A stretch of DNA of 64,000 bases from the NCBI GenBank assembly GCA_964584935.1, contig CAZPBN010000002.1, positions 1 through 64,000 of the forward strand, in the 5' to 3' direction. Below are positions 52,861-61,513 of this stretch, one piece after another (position 1 is the first letter of the stretch; each line of letters starts with the position of its first letter). Position numbers and translations under genes: made by a program. The notes under the pieces are model-generated. The model had not been told where the DNA came from and ran no database searches. It saw only the letters and a list, made by a program, of their open reading frames with translations. The DNA comes from CAZPBN01 sp964584935 (GTDB lineage Bacteria > Acidobacteriota > Aminicenantia > Aminicenantales > Aminicenantaceae).

Positions 52861-55449
52861 ATGAGAGAAAAATATTTTTTAAAAATTATATTAATTTTGT
52901 TTTTCATTTCCCTAGGATTTTTAGTTGTTAAAGGAGCATTGGCTGATAATGAAATGCTTTCCAGAATGGAAAGTTCTTTGAATCAAAAAGATTTTTTGAC
53001 TTATTTGAAAGCATTTTCTCCTCATATCAGAAATAAAGAAAAAGAGATGATAAAAAGCCGGTTTGCGGTTTTCCAACCGGAACAAGTGAAATTTATTAAT
53101 GTTAAAGGAATTGTTCAAACAGATAGTCGGGAGGAAATATGGCTTCAGGTGATTTATGAAAATGAATATTCCTTGAATATAGAATCCTGGAAACTTTATA
53201 TGTTCAAAGAAGAAGGGAAAGTGCAGATAAAGTCGAAAGAAATCTCCAGCAATATTGATACTCTTTATAAAATTCAAATTCCTTCGGGAAGATTTGAACG
53301 AGTCCAGTCCGTTGAGATCAATTATATTGATATTAAAATAACTTTTAAAAATGCTGTTGTGTTTTATGATAATATTCCTGGATTGGAAACCGCTCTGGTT
53401 ATATGGGGGAAAGGGGATTTTGTGTTTTCACCTTCAGATAATATCGAAAAACATCAACTGGAATTGTTATATGAGAAACCGTTTCTTATGGATGAACTTG
53501 AATACATTTATCTGAGATTTCCCGACTCATTTTTCAAAGAAAATATAAAAATTATAAGAGAAGAAGAAAACTCCTCTTCTGAAATGGGAATTGATTTGTC
53601 TGAAGTGCAATCTATTTTTGAACAGTATTATCCTCTTTCTTTTTCCTGTAAGAGCTCAATATCTAAAAATTCCTTGTCATTTTTACCAACGAATGATGAG
53701 GTTGTGTTTGACTTCAAGGGAAAAAATATCGGAAATTATACCTATGTTTATTCTTCAGTGGGAAAAGGGGAAGTGAACCTCTATCGGTGGAAAGATAAAA
53801 AAATAATATGCATATATTCACCCCAGAGGAATAAAAAAAAGAAATTACTTTTTGTTTCTTTTCTTAAAGCTTTTGATGTTGAAAGTTATGATGTTGATAT
53901 CCAGTTCCAACCTAAAAAAAATTATATCTCAGGAAAAGCAAAAATTGATCTAAAAACAAAGATTGACTCTTTAGATGTACTGAAATTCAAGTTTAATCCT
54001 CAACTAAGCATTATTAAAATCAACGATGATAAAGGACACAACCTTTTTTATTCTGTGGATGAATTGAGAAAAAATCTTTATCTATATCCTTTTTTTCCAC
54101 TGCCTGAAAATAGTCGTTTTTCTATTGAAATCTATTACCGGGGAAGGATTTTACCTCCGAAACAGATAGCGGATGTTTTATCAGTGGCTCAATATAGAGA
54201 TAATAGTCTCAATCAAAGATTATTGAAGACATATCTTTATAGCAAATCCTCGTATTGGTATCCGGCTCCTCCTGAGGACGATTATTTTATTGCTCAACTC
54301 AGTATGACCATTCCCTCTGGATATTCGTGTATTTCTAATGGAACCTTGATCAGTGAGAAAAAATTGGAATCCTCCCATCAGACCAATTTTACTTTTAAAA
54401 CCAAATATCCTCTTAAATATATGACTTTTATTGTTGGAAAGTTTAAAGAAGTCGAAACCAGGGAAATGCCTATCCCCTTAAAGATTATGGACTCTATGGA
54501 TATGATTTTTAAAGATTCTTTGCTTTTAAATGATTCTGAAAAAATAATTAACTTTTATGAAAACAGATTTGGAACATTTCCCTTTGAAAAACTCACAATA
54601 GTGAGAAGATTTTGGCTCACCAGCGGTGGTCACAGTCCATCCTCTTTTATAGTGCTCAATGAGAAGTTTGATTCAAACGTTAGGAGACGCTTTACTAATG
54701 TGAATAGTCCTGTGGATCTATCCAAATGGAGGGAATATTTTCTCGCCCATGAAATAGCCCATCAGTGGTGGGGTCAGGGAGTCACATGGGAAACATACAA
54801 GGATCAATGGTTGAGTGAAGGCTTAGCTCAATTTGCAGTATTCCTCTATTTAAGAGAAGAATATGGAGAAAAAGCAAACTCGTATATGCTTAATAAGTTT
54901 TCCAAATGGACAAAAAAGTATTCGGAATGGGGGCCCATCATTTTGGGTTCCCGGCTTAGTTTTTTCGATTTTAAAGCTTATCAAAGTATCATTTATGATA
55001 AATCTGTGCTTGTTCTCAATATGCTTTTTGATATTATAGGTGAAGAGACTTTTTTTAGAGCTATTAAGGAATTTTTTAACACTTATAAGTACAAAGCAGC
55101 CAATACAGATGATTTTATCCGAGTATTTCAGAAAATATCAGGAAAAAATATGGAAAATTTTTTCAGCAACTGGTTTTATTCCCATGTACTTCCTGAAGTA
55201 AATATTCGTTATTCCATTCGAAAGCAAAAGAAGGAATACGTCTTCCAATTCAACGTCAATCAGATCAAAAGTGATTTTGTTTTTCCTTTGTGGATAAGAT
55301 GGAAAGAAAACGGAAAAACAGTAAACAGAAAATTTGTGGTTGATGAGAAATACAAAGAATTCAGAATAAGATTAACAAACATTCCCAAAAAAATTGAATT
55401 CAATCCTTCTAATCAAGTGCCTGGAGAATTTATTATAGAAAGATTATAA
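52861..55449 (+). CDS. M1 family aminopeptidase-like metalloprotease
   Basis: This 862-residue protein has an N-terminal signal/anchor (about 8-28) and the M1 zinc motif HEIAHQWW at 630-637 with the third ligand Glu653 (H-E-x2-H-x18-E). The substrate-end motif GxMEN of true aminopeptidases is replaced by SGGHSPSSF near 595, so the amino-terminal specificity may be different. The C-terminal barrel and ARM-like parts are reduced. It is probably periplasmic or membrane-bound. It may be driven by the sigma-54 promoter upstream. A GTG start eight codons earlier is less likely. Confidence 0.88.
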   Translation: MREKYFLKIILILFFISLGFLVVKGALADNEMLSRMESSLNQKDFLTYLKAFSPHIRNKEKEMIKSRFAVFQPEQVKFINVKGIVQTDSREEIWLQVIYENEYSLNIESWKLYMFKEEGKVQIKSKEISSNIDTLYKIQIPSGRFERVQSVEINYIDIKITFKNAVVFYDNIPGLETALVIWGKGDFVFSPSDNIEKHQLELLYEKPFLMDELEYIYLRFPDSFFKENIKIIREEENSSSEMGIDLSEVQSIFEQYYPLSFSCKSSISKNSLSFLPTNDEVVFDFKGKNIGNYTYVYSSVGKGEVNLYRWKDKKIICIYSPQRNKKKKLLFVSFLKAFDVESYDVDIQFQPKKNYISGKAKIDLKTKIDSLDVLKFKFNPQLSIIKINDDKGHNLFYSVDELRKNLYLYPFFPLPENSRFSIEIYYRGRILPPKQIADVLSVAQYRDNSLNQRLLKTYLYSKSSYWYPAPPEDDYFIAQLSMTIPSGYSCISNGTLISEKKLESSHQTNFTFKTKYPLKYMTFIVGKFKEVETREMPIPLKIMDSMDMIFKDSLLLNDSEKIINFYENRFGTFPFEKLTIVRRFWLTSGGHSPSSFIVLNEKFDSNVRRRFTNVNSPVDLSKWREYFLAHEIAHQWWGQGVTWETYKDQWLSEGLAQFAVFLYLREEYGEKANSYMLNKFSKWTKKYSEWGPIILGSRLSFFDFKAYQSIIYDKSVLVLNMLFDIIGEETFFRAIKEFFNTYKYKAANTDDFIRVFQKISGKNMENFFSNWFYSHVLPEVNIRYSIRKQKKEYVFQFNVNQIKSDFVFPLWIRWKENGKTVNRKFVVDEKYKEFRIRLTNIPKKIEFNPSNQVPGEFIIERL

Positions 55450-55590
55450 GAGAAGAAAAACGCAAGATGTTAGGTGAATAGCAACGAAGACATAAAGCAA
55501 TCGAATCCTTCCATTTTGCTGAATTGTTTTATTGTTGAATTGCTATAGAGAACTGCTTGATTGATGACTTAAAAATTCCACCTGAATGAC

Positions 55591-56976
55591 TCAAATGTGA
55601 TCCACATCTATATTCAATCTTTTGATCATTTCATTAAGAGTGGTTGGTTTGAGACCAAGGAGGCTGGCTGCTTTTTTTTGCACACCATTGGCTTTTTTTA
55701 GGGCGGAAATTATTGTTTTTTTCTGGAATGTTTGAAGCTGATCCTTTAATTTGAGATCTGTATCAGATGAGAGGGGCAATTCATCTTTACTTTCTTCAGA
55801 TGAAATGAGAAAGGGAGGGAGGCTTTTTATATCAATGTGATTTGTTTTTGTGAGAACAACAGCTCGTTCTATTAAATTTTCAAGTTCTCTTATATTCCCT
55901 GGCCAGTTATATCTCATCAGTATTTGCATCACTTCCTCAGTAATCCCTTTGATATTTTTTTTGTTTTCTTTGTTGTATATATTGAGAAAGTGTTTCACCA
56001 AAAGTGGAATGTCTTCTTTTCTCTCTGATAAAGAAGGCAGATCTATTTTTATGACATTTAACCTGTAGTAAAGGTCGTCTCTGAATAATTTTTTATGGAT
56101 AAGTTCTTCAATGTTTCTGTTTGTTGCCGCTATAACTCTAACGTCAACTTTTATATTTTTTGTTCCTCCTAGTCTCATGAATTCTCTTTCCTGAAGGACT
56201 CGAAGTATTTTAGCCTGAGTTTCTTGGTTTAAGGAGGATATTTCATCGAAAAATATGGTTCCTTTATCAGCGGCTTCAAACAGTCCTTTTTTTTCACTGA
56301 CTGCTCCTGTAAAGGCTCCTTTCACATGGCCAAACAAATTACTCTCTAAAAGATCGGGAGGAAGGGCTCCACTATTGACAGAGATAAAAGGGAATTGAAT
56401 TCGATCACTCCTCTGGTGGATTGCTTTAGCCACTAATTCTTTTCCTGTGCCGCTGTCTCCCTGGATCAGAATAGTACTGCGGGAAGGAGCTGAAGCTTTT
56501 ATCACTTCAAATATATTTTGCATGACTTTGCTTTTTCCAATGATATTTTCAAAGCTAAATTTGCTTTTTAATTCATCCTTCAAACGAATATTTTCTTCTT
56601 GAAGTTTTTTGTGTTCAATAGCTCTTTTGATGGTTATAAGTAATTCATCATGCTTGAAGGGTTTTTGTACATAATCAAAAGCTCCCATTTTCATAGCTGA
56701 AATCGCTGATTCGACGGAAGCATAAGCAGTGATGATGATAATGACGGCTTTAGAGTCTGATTCTTTAATCTTTTTTAATACTGATATTCCATCTATTCCT
56801 GGCATTAATAAATCCAGGAGCACAAGGTCGTAAGAATTTGTGGAATGTTTTTTTAAAGCCTCTTCTCCACTTGAAGACAGTTCGACTTTATATCCTTCTG
56901 AAGTCAAGAGGTCTCCCAAAACTTCATGGATGACCGGTTCATCATCAATGATGTGAATGTGTCCTTTATTTGCCAT
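55591..56976 (-). CDS. NtrC-family response regulator (PilR-like)
   Basis: This 461-residue regulator has a receiver (Asp11, Asp12, phospho-acceptor Asp55, Lys in VQKPFKHDEL), an AAA+ sigma-54 activating domain and a Fis helix-turn-helix. Walker A is GDSGTGKE near 169, GAFTGA is near 215, and NWPGNIRELENLIERA is near 372. The C-terminus reads KKAASLLGLKPTTLNEMI. It overlaps the sensor kinase by 11 bp. Position beside pilC-pilB suggests a PilS-PilR pair, though no pilA is in the window. Confidence 0.94.
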   Translation of the reverse strand: MANKGHIHIIDDEPVIHEVLGDLLTSEGYKVELSSSGEEALKKHSTNSYDLVLLDLLMPGIDGISVLKKIKESDSKAVIIIITAYASVESAISAMKMGAFDYVQKPFKHDELLITIKRAIEHKKLQEENIRLKDELKSKFSFENIIGKSKVMQNIFEVIKASAPSRSTILIQGDSGTGKELVAKAIHQRSDRIQFPFISVNSGALPPDLLESNLFGHVKGAFTGAVSEKKGLFEAADKGTIFFDEISSLNQETQAKILRVLQEREFMRLGGTKNIKVDVRVIAATNRNIEELIHKKLFRDDLYYRLNVIKIDLPSLSERKEDIPLLVKHFLNIYNKENKKNIKGITEEVMQILMRYNWPGNIRELENLIERAVVLTKTNHIDIKSLPPFLISSEESKDELPLSSDTDLKLKDQLQTFQKKTIISALKKANGVQKKAASLLGLKPTTLNEMIKRLNIDVDHI

Positions 56977-59821
56977 TTTTACTCTCTAAAAAAGTGGATT
57001 TTTTATTGGTTTGTTCGTATTGAAGATTTCTGGGAATAACAACGGTAAACACTGATCCTTTTTTATATTCACTTTTGACAGTTATGTTTCCCTTATGCTC
57101 TTGAATGATGGCGTAGCTGATAGATAAACCTAAACCTGTTCCTTTTCCAATTCCTTTTGTGGTAAAAAATGGGTCAAATATATTGGGAAGGTGTTTTTCT
57201 TTGATACCTGTTCCTGTATCTGATATTTTGATAATGGCGGAATTATCCGATTGGGAAAGTTCAATTTTGAGAGTTCCTCCTTCAGGCATGGCGTCGATGG
57301 CATTGAGAATGATGTTTATAAAAACCTGTTGTATCCTTTCTCCCTGAGCCCAAATTAGATCGACTTGAGGCAAATTCAGCTCTAAGTGAATGTTCATAGA
57401 TTTGAGTTTGTAATCGATAAGAGTGACAATTTCCTGGAGACTTTCCTTGAGGTTTACTTGATAGAATGAGGATTCCGATGGATTTCTGGCGAAACTGAGA
57501 AGGTTTTTAATTATTCGGGCAACTCGATCGGTTTGTGCTTCAATTTTTCCTAATATGTGAGTGTGTTTTGAATCTGTGAGTTTTTTTTGCAAAAGTTGAA
57601 CATAGCTTGAAATACCGGTTAAGGGAGTATTTATTTCATGGGCGACTCCAGCAGAAAGGAGGCCAATGGATGCCAGTTTTTCTGAAGTATGGAGTTGCTG
57701 CTGCAAAGATATTTTTTCTGTTATATCTTCAAACACAATAATGGTTCCATAGGGATTCATTAAATTATCCAGAAGAGGTGTTTTAATGATATCAAATATT
57801 TTTCTGCCCCCGTTGGGAAGTTCCAGAGTGATTTCGCTTAGAAGCCGGAAGGCTTTCTGAGTATCAGGAGGGAATATAGCCCTAAAATTTTTATCTCCTA
57901 GAACGTTGGCTAATTTATTATTTAAAGCCTTTTCTTTATTAATCTGAAATGTATCTTCAAGAATACGGTTCCACCCAATAATGTTGCCTTTTTGATCCAG
58001 CACCACAACTCCGACAGTCAAGCTTTCGATAATGTTTTCACTGTAATCTTTCAATTTTTGTAATTCTTGGGCTCTGATGCTTGCTTGATTGTAGAGATAT
58101 GCGTTTTCCAAGGCTAAAGCGACATGGGAAGATATGGTTGTTAGAAGCAGCCAGTCCTCGCTATTAAGAAGAGAATTATCCTGTTTTTTACCCATCCCGA
58201 GGCACCCGATAAGTTTATCTTCTATTTTTAAAGGCAGATAATGAACAAAACCAAAAGAGGCTAATTGTTCAAACTTTTTATGCATTTCTTTTTTTTCGGT
58301 GAAGGAATGCAAGGAAAGATAATCCGATTTTTTTAACTGATCATAGATTTCTTCATCTAGAGTGATTCTGGTTTTTGTGGATGGAAATTTTCCTCTTGCC
58401 TTTAAAATATAAAATGTGTTCTTTTTGTCCTCTAATGGCAGCAGTAAAGCCGTGCATTTAAGAGAAAAAGCGTTATTAATGAGTTCTAGAAGGGACTGGG
58501 AAAGATTATGAAGGTTTCTTTCTCTGTTGAGTTCTTTGCTGATGGAAACAAGAGTTTTTCGATAATGATAACTGCGTTTGTAGAAGATCCTGTCAAGAAG
58601 AGACTGAAAAAGTTGTTTCAAAGGGCTAAACAGTGTTGCTCCCAGAATGATTGCCAGAATACCCAGGATTAAAGCATTCAGTTTGTTTTCTGAAAATATT
58701 TTTGTCTGTGAACTTGCGACAAGATAAATAACAGCAATAACAATATAGGAGGAAATCAATGTGACCGTTTTTTTGAGAAGAACTTCAAAATCCATTAGTC
58801 TGTATCTTGAAATCGCGATGGTGCAAGTGAGAGGAATCAAAGCTTGAAAGATGATTGTTAATTCCGCGGCTTTGGACGGGATGGAACCGGAAATAAATGG
58901 AATAATATAAAATATGGTAAAGGGAATGATTCCAAAACCAAGTCCATACACGATCCATTTCAACTGCCTCTTTTTTACCAGAGAGGAAGATCGATAAAAA
59001 TTTTGAAGAGTGATTAAAAAGGCAGAAAGGATGAACAAAGCAAAATGGAGAAGATTTACTTTGTCCAGCACTTGATGCAGATTGATGATGGAAAGGAATT
59101 CTATGTTTTGGAGAGAAGGAATCTGTAATATAATTTTTGATAATAGCAATAATAATCCAGGAAAGTATAAAATATAGAAAAGATTAGGCTTGAATTTGAT
59201 AATCTTTTTTCTTATAGGGAATATGAAATAAAAGTGAAGCAATAAAGGAGGGAAAACAAGAAAAGTTATCTGATCAAGCCAATAAAAAATATTATCCAGA
59301 CTGTTGAGCTGCCCTGTAGGAGAAAATACATTGAACGAGTAGAACAGAATACATAAGATGTAGAAAAAAATATTAGGCGGGGAAAAAGGCTTTTTAGAAT
59401 TGACAAAAATAATTGTTCCCAGTACCAGAGAAGCCAGCCCAATGAAAGAAATAAACAGATATATAATGTTGACTCCTTTTTGAGTGGGGAAAAACGAAAT
59501 ATTAATGAGTTGTCTCTCCCGGCGAATCTGGTATTCAACATTTCTGTCTGTTTTTTCTGAAATCCATAAATTTTTTATAACATCTATTTTGTCATTAACT
59601 TGTTCACCATTGATAACAAGAAGGATATCCCCTTTTTTAATTCCGAATAGATATGCAGGGCCATTTGGATCAACATGAACAGCTGTTAAGCCTTCTGGTT
59701 TGTTTGCCCAGTACACTCCATCCGTGGGTTCCTTCCAGTCAATTTTTTTATATATATTTATCCCTCCAAGTATAAGAAATGCGACGATCAAAAGCATAAA
59801 TATGGTGAATTTGTTATTCAT
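56966..59821 (-). CDS. sensor histidine kinase with PDZ, GAF and PAS domains
   Basis: This 951-residue kinase has an N-terminal anchor, a PDZ domain (about 38-115, PEGLTAVHVDPNGPAYLFGI and KKGDILLVINGEQV), then about seven membrane segments to 400. A GAF domain (about 425-600), a PAS domain (about 620-720) and the kinase core follow. The phosphorylated His is in GVAHEINTPLTGI near 757, and HATPase motifs are NIILNAIDAMPEGG, DTGTGIKEK and GKGTGLGLSIS. A periplasmic PDZ in a kinase is unusual. It pairs with the NtrC-type regulator. Confidence 0.93.
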   Translation of the reverse strand: MNNKFTIFMLLIVAFLILGGINIYKKIDWKEPTDGVYWANKPEGLTAVHVDPNGPAYLFGIKKGDILLVINGEQVNDKIDVIKNLWISEKTDRNVEYQIRRERQLINISFFPTQKGVNIIYLFISFIGLASLVLGTIIFVNSKKPFSPPNIFFYILCILFYSFNVFSPTGQLNSLDNIFYWLDQITFLVFPPLLLHFYFIFPIRKKIIKFKPNLFYILYFPGLLLLLSKIILQIPSLQNIEFLSIINLHQVLDKVNLLHFALFILSAFLITLQNFYRSSSLVKKRQLKWIVYGLGFGIIPFTIFYIIPFISGSIPSKAAELTIIFQALIPLTCTIAISRYRLMDFEVLLKKTVTLISSYIVIAVIYLVASSQTKIFSENKLNALILGILAIILGATLFSPLKQLFQSLLDRIFYKRSYHYRKTLVSISKELNRERNLHNLSQSLLELINNAFSLKCTALLLPLEDKKNTFYILKARGKFPSTKTRITLDEEIYDQLKKSDYLSLHSFTEKKEMHKKFEQLASFGFVHYLPLKIEDKLIGCLGMGKKQDNSLLNSEDWLLLTTISSHVALALENAYLYNQASIRAQELQKLKDYSENIIESLTVGVVVLDQKGNIIGWNRILEDTFQINKEKALNNKLANVLGDKNFRAIFPPDTQKAFRLLSEITLELPNGGRKIFDIIKTPLLDNLMNPYGTIIVFEDITEKISLQQQLHTSEKLASIGLLSAGVAHEINTPLTGISSYVQLLQKKLTDSKHTHILGKIEAQTDRVARIIKNLLSFARNPSESSFYQVNLKESLQEIVTLIDYKLKSMNIHLELNLPQVDLIWAQGERIQQVFINIILNAIDAMPEGGTLKIELSQSDNSAIIKISDTGTGIKEKHLPNIFDPFFTTKGIGKGTGLGLSISYAIIQEHKGNITVKSEYKKGSVFTVVIPRNLQYEQTNKKSTFLESKNGK

Positions 59822-59902
59822 GGATAAAATTAAGTTAGTTTTTTTACGGAATTAAAATCCAAAAAATTGAATCTATTTTTTAAAAAATATATATATGTCA
59901 TT

Positions 59903-60187
59903 TTATTCCAATATATGTTTATTTGATGCTCTGATCACCCATTTGATTGTTGATTGATCCATAAGTTCTTTCAAAGCAAGGTTTTCTTTCAGACCAAGAG
60001 GTTTTGCATTTCTGGAAAGGTATGTGCTCATATAGTCATAGCTCGGTTTTTTTCCGGGAACATTTTTTTGTTGTTCTTCATCTTTCTTGGTTATAGATTG
60101 AGTGCTTGGTTCTTGTCCATTGTGGGAAGAATAGAGAATCGGTATGAAAAAAATCAATACCGTTAATATGATATTTTTCCTTTTCAC
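59903..60187 (-). CDS. small secreted protein, unknown
   Basis: This 94-residue protein begins with a signal peptide (MKRKNIILTVLIFFIPILYSS) and has a Gln/Ser/Lys-rich middle and a helical end (LKENLALKELMDQSTIKW). It starts at a GTG with no ribosome site. The upstream promoter would give a leaderless mRNA. It lies between the sensor kinase and pilC, on the minus strand. I do not recognise a family. Confidence 0.6.
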   Translation of the reverse strand: MKRKNIILTVLIFFIPILYSSHNGQEPSTQSITKKDEEQQKNVPGKKPSYDYMSTYLSRNAKPLGLKENLALKELMDQSTIKWVIRASNKHILE

Positions 60188-60194
60188 AAATTTT

Positions 60195-60223
60195 AAGATA
60201 AATCTTTAATAGAGATTTGTCAA
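60195..60223 (-). promoter_or_regulatory. promoter of the small secreted protein, leaderless
   Basis: On the minus strand a perfect TTGACA (60223-60218) and TATCTT (60200-60195) are 17 bp apart. Transcription would begin at about 60188, adjacent to the GTG at 60187. Confidence 0.5.
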
Positions 60224-60241
60224 CATTGGATATACATATGT

Positions 60242-60270
60242 TTGACAAAAATAAGGGGATAACTTAATAT
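60242..60270 (+). promoter_or_regulatory. promoter for pilC-pilB
   Basis: A perfect TTGACA at 60242-60247 and TAATAT at 60265-60270 are 17 bp apart, giving a leader of about 28 nt to pilC. It is divergent from the promoter of the small secreted protein. Confidence 0.55.
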
Positions 60271-60304
60271 CAATACTATATTAAATTAAGAATTTTGGAA
60301 TAAA

Positions 60305-61513
60305 ATGCCCTATTATAAGTGTAAATTAATGAACGAAGAGGGGAGTGTTTTTTCACATTCCTTGATTGCCCATTCTCGAGAGGATTGCAGAAAGCATTTT
60401 GAGGAGGAGGGCCTGTGTGTTTTATCGGTAAAAAAGGAGTGGAAAAAAGTACAAATTTCTTTCGGTCCCGGTCGAAAAAAAATAAAAGATAAAGATTTTA
60501 TTCTTTTCAACGAGGAATTGATTGCCCTCCTAAAAGCAGGTTATACTGTTTTGAAAAGTATTAAAACCATAATGAGAAGAATTAAGAATATTTATTTTAA
60601 GGAGTTATTGATTAAGATTGAAAAATCAATTCGTGAAGGAAAATCTCTTTCAGAAGCATTTGCTCCCTTTGAGAGAAACTTCTCTACCATATACATAAGT
60701 TCATTGATGGCAGGAGAAAAAAGTGGAAATTTGCCTGATACTCTCAAACAGTATAACAACTATGCAAAAGTGATTTCTCAGACAAAAAAGAAGATAAAAT
60801 CTGCCGTTTCTTATCCAGTTATACTTCTTGCTTTTTCTCTCCTATTGCTTGGTGTATTGATAAATTTTGTCATTCCAAGATTTGCTGATTTCTATGGACA
60901 TTTTGATGCAGAGCTTCCCTTTATAACACGAGGAATAATGGCTTTTTCTCTAACTGCCAAACGATATTTTTATTTACTGATTGCTTTGGCGATAGTGCTT
61001 TATCTTGTGTATGTAAGATTAAGGAGAAAAGAAGGTATGAGGATTTTTCTTGGGAAATTGAAAATAAAAACTCCCTATTTAGGAATGTTTTTAATTGAAT
61101 CAGGAATATCCCATTTTTGCCGGACATTGAGTCTCCTTCTCCGGTCAGGGATTTCCCTTATTCCATCTATAAAGACTGCCAAACAGGCGGTTTCTAATAA
61201 ATTTCTCTTGCACAGAATGAGAAATGTTGCTGGAGATGTTGAAAACGGGGAAAGTTTGTCTCATTCATTATCCAAAACAGGATTTTTTTATCCTATGGCG
61301 CTTGATCTTGTCCGTATAGGAGAAACCTCAGCAAACCTTGACGGGATGTTAAAAGAAGTCGCCGATTTTTATGATGAAAGAATACGTGTTAAAATAGACA
61401 CGTTGGTTTCATTGATCGAACCGATTATAATAATTTTTATAGGTTTAGTGGCTGCAGCAATGCTTCTCTCTGTTTATTTGCCCATATTTAATATAATAAG
61501 AGTAGTCCGATGA
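60305..61513 (+). CDS. pilC: type IV pilus/type II secretion inner-membrane protein (PilC/GspF)
   Basis: This 402-residue platform protein has two GspF domains (about 70-195 and 275-400) and three membrane segments, including LLLGVLINFVIPRFADFYGH near 180 and IIIIFIGLVAAAMLLSVYLP near the end. LMAGEKSGNLPDTLKQYNNY and RIGETSANLDGMLKEVADFYDE are the typical repeated motifs. It anchors the assembly ATPase. Its stop overlaps the pilB start by 4 bp. Confidence 0.94.
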   Translation: MPYYKCKLMNEEGSVFSHSLIAHSREDCRKHFEEEGLCVLSVKKEWKKVQISFGPGRKKIKDKDFILFNEELIALLKAGYTVLKSIKTIMRRIKNIYFKELLIKIEKSIREGKSLSEAFAPFERNFSTIYISSLMAGEKSGNLPDTLKQYNNYAKVISQTKKKIKSAVSYPVILLAFSLLLLGVLINFVIPRFADFYGHFDAELPFITRGIMAFSLTAKRYFYLLIALAIVLYLVYVRLRRKEGMRIFLGKLKIKTPYLGMFLIESGISHFCRTLSLLLRSGISLIPSIKTAKQAVSNKFLLHRMRNVAGDVENGESLSHSLSKTGFFYPMALDLVRIGETSANLDGMLKEVADFYDERIRVKIDTLVSLIEPIIIIFIGLVAAAMLLSVYLPIFNIIRVVR

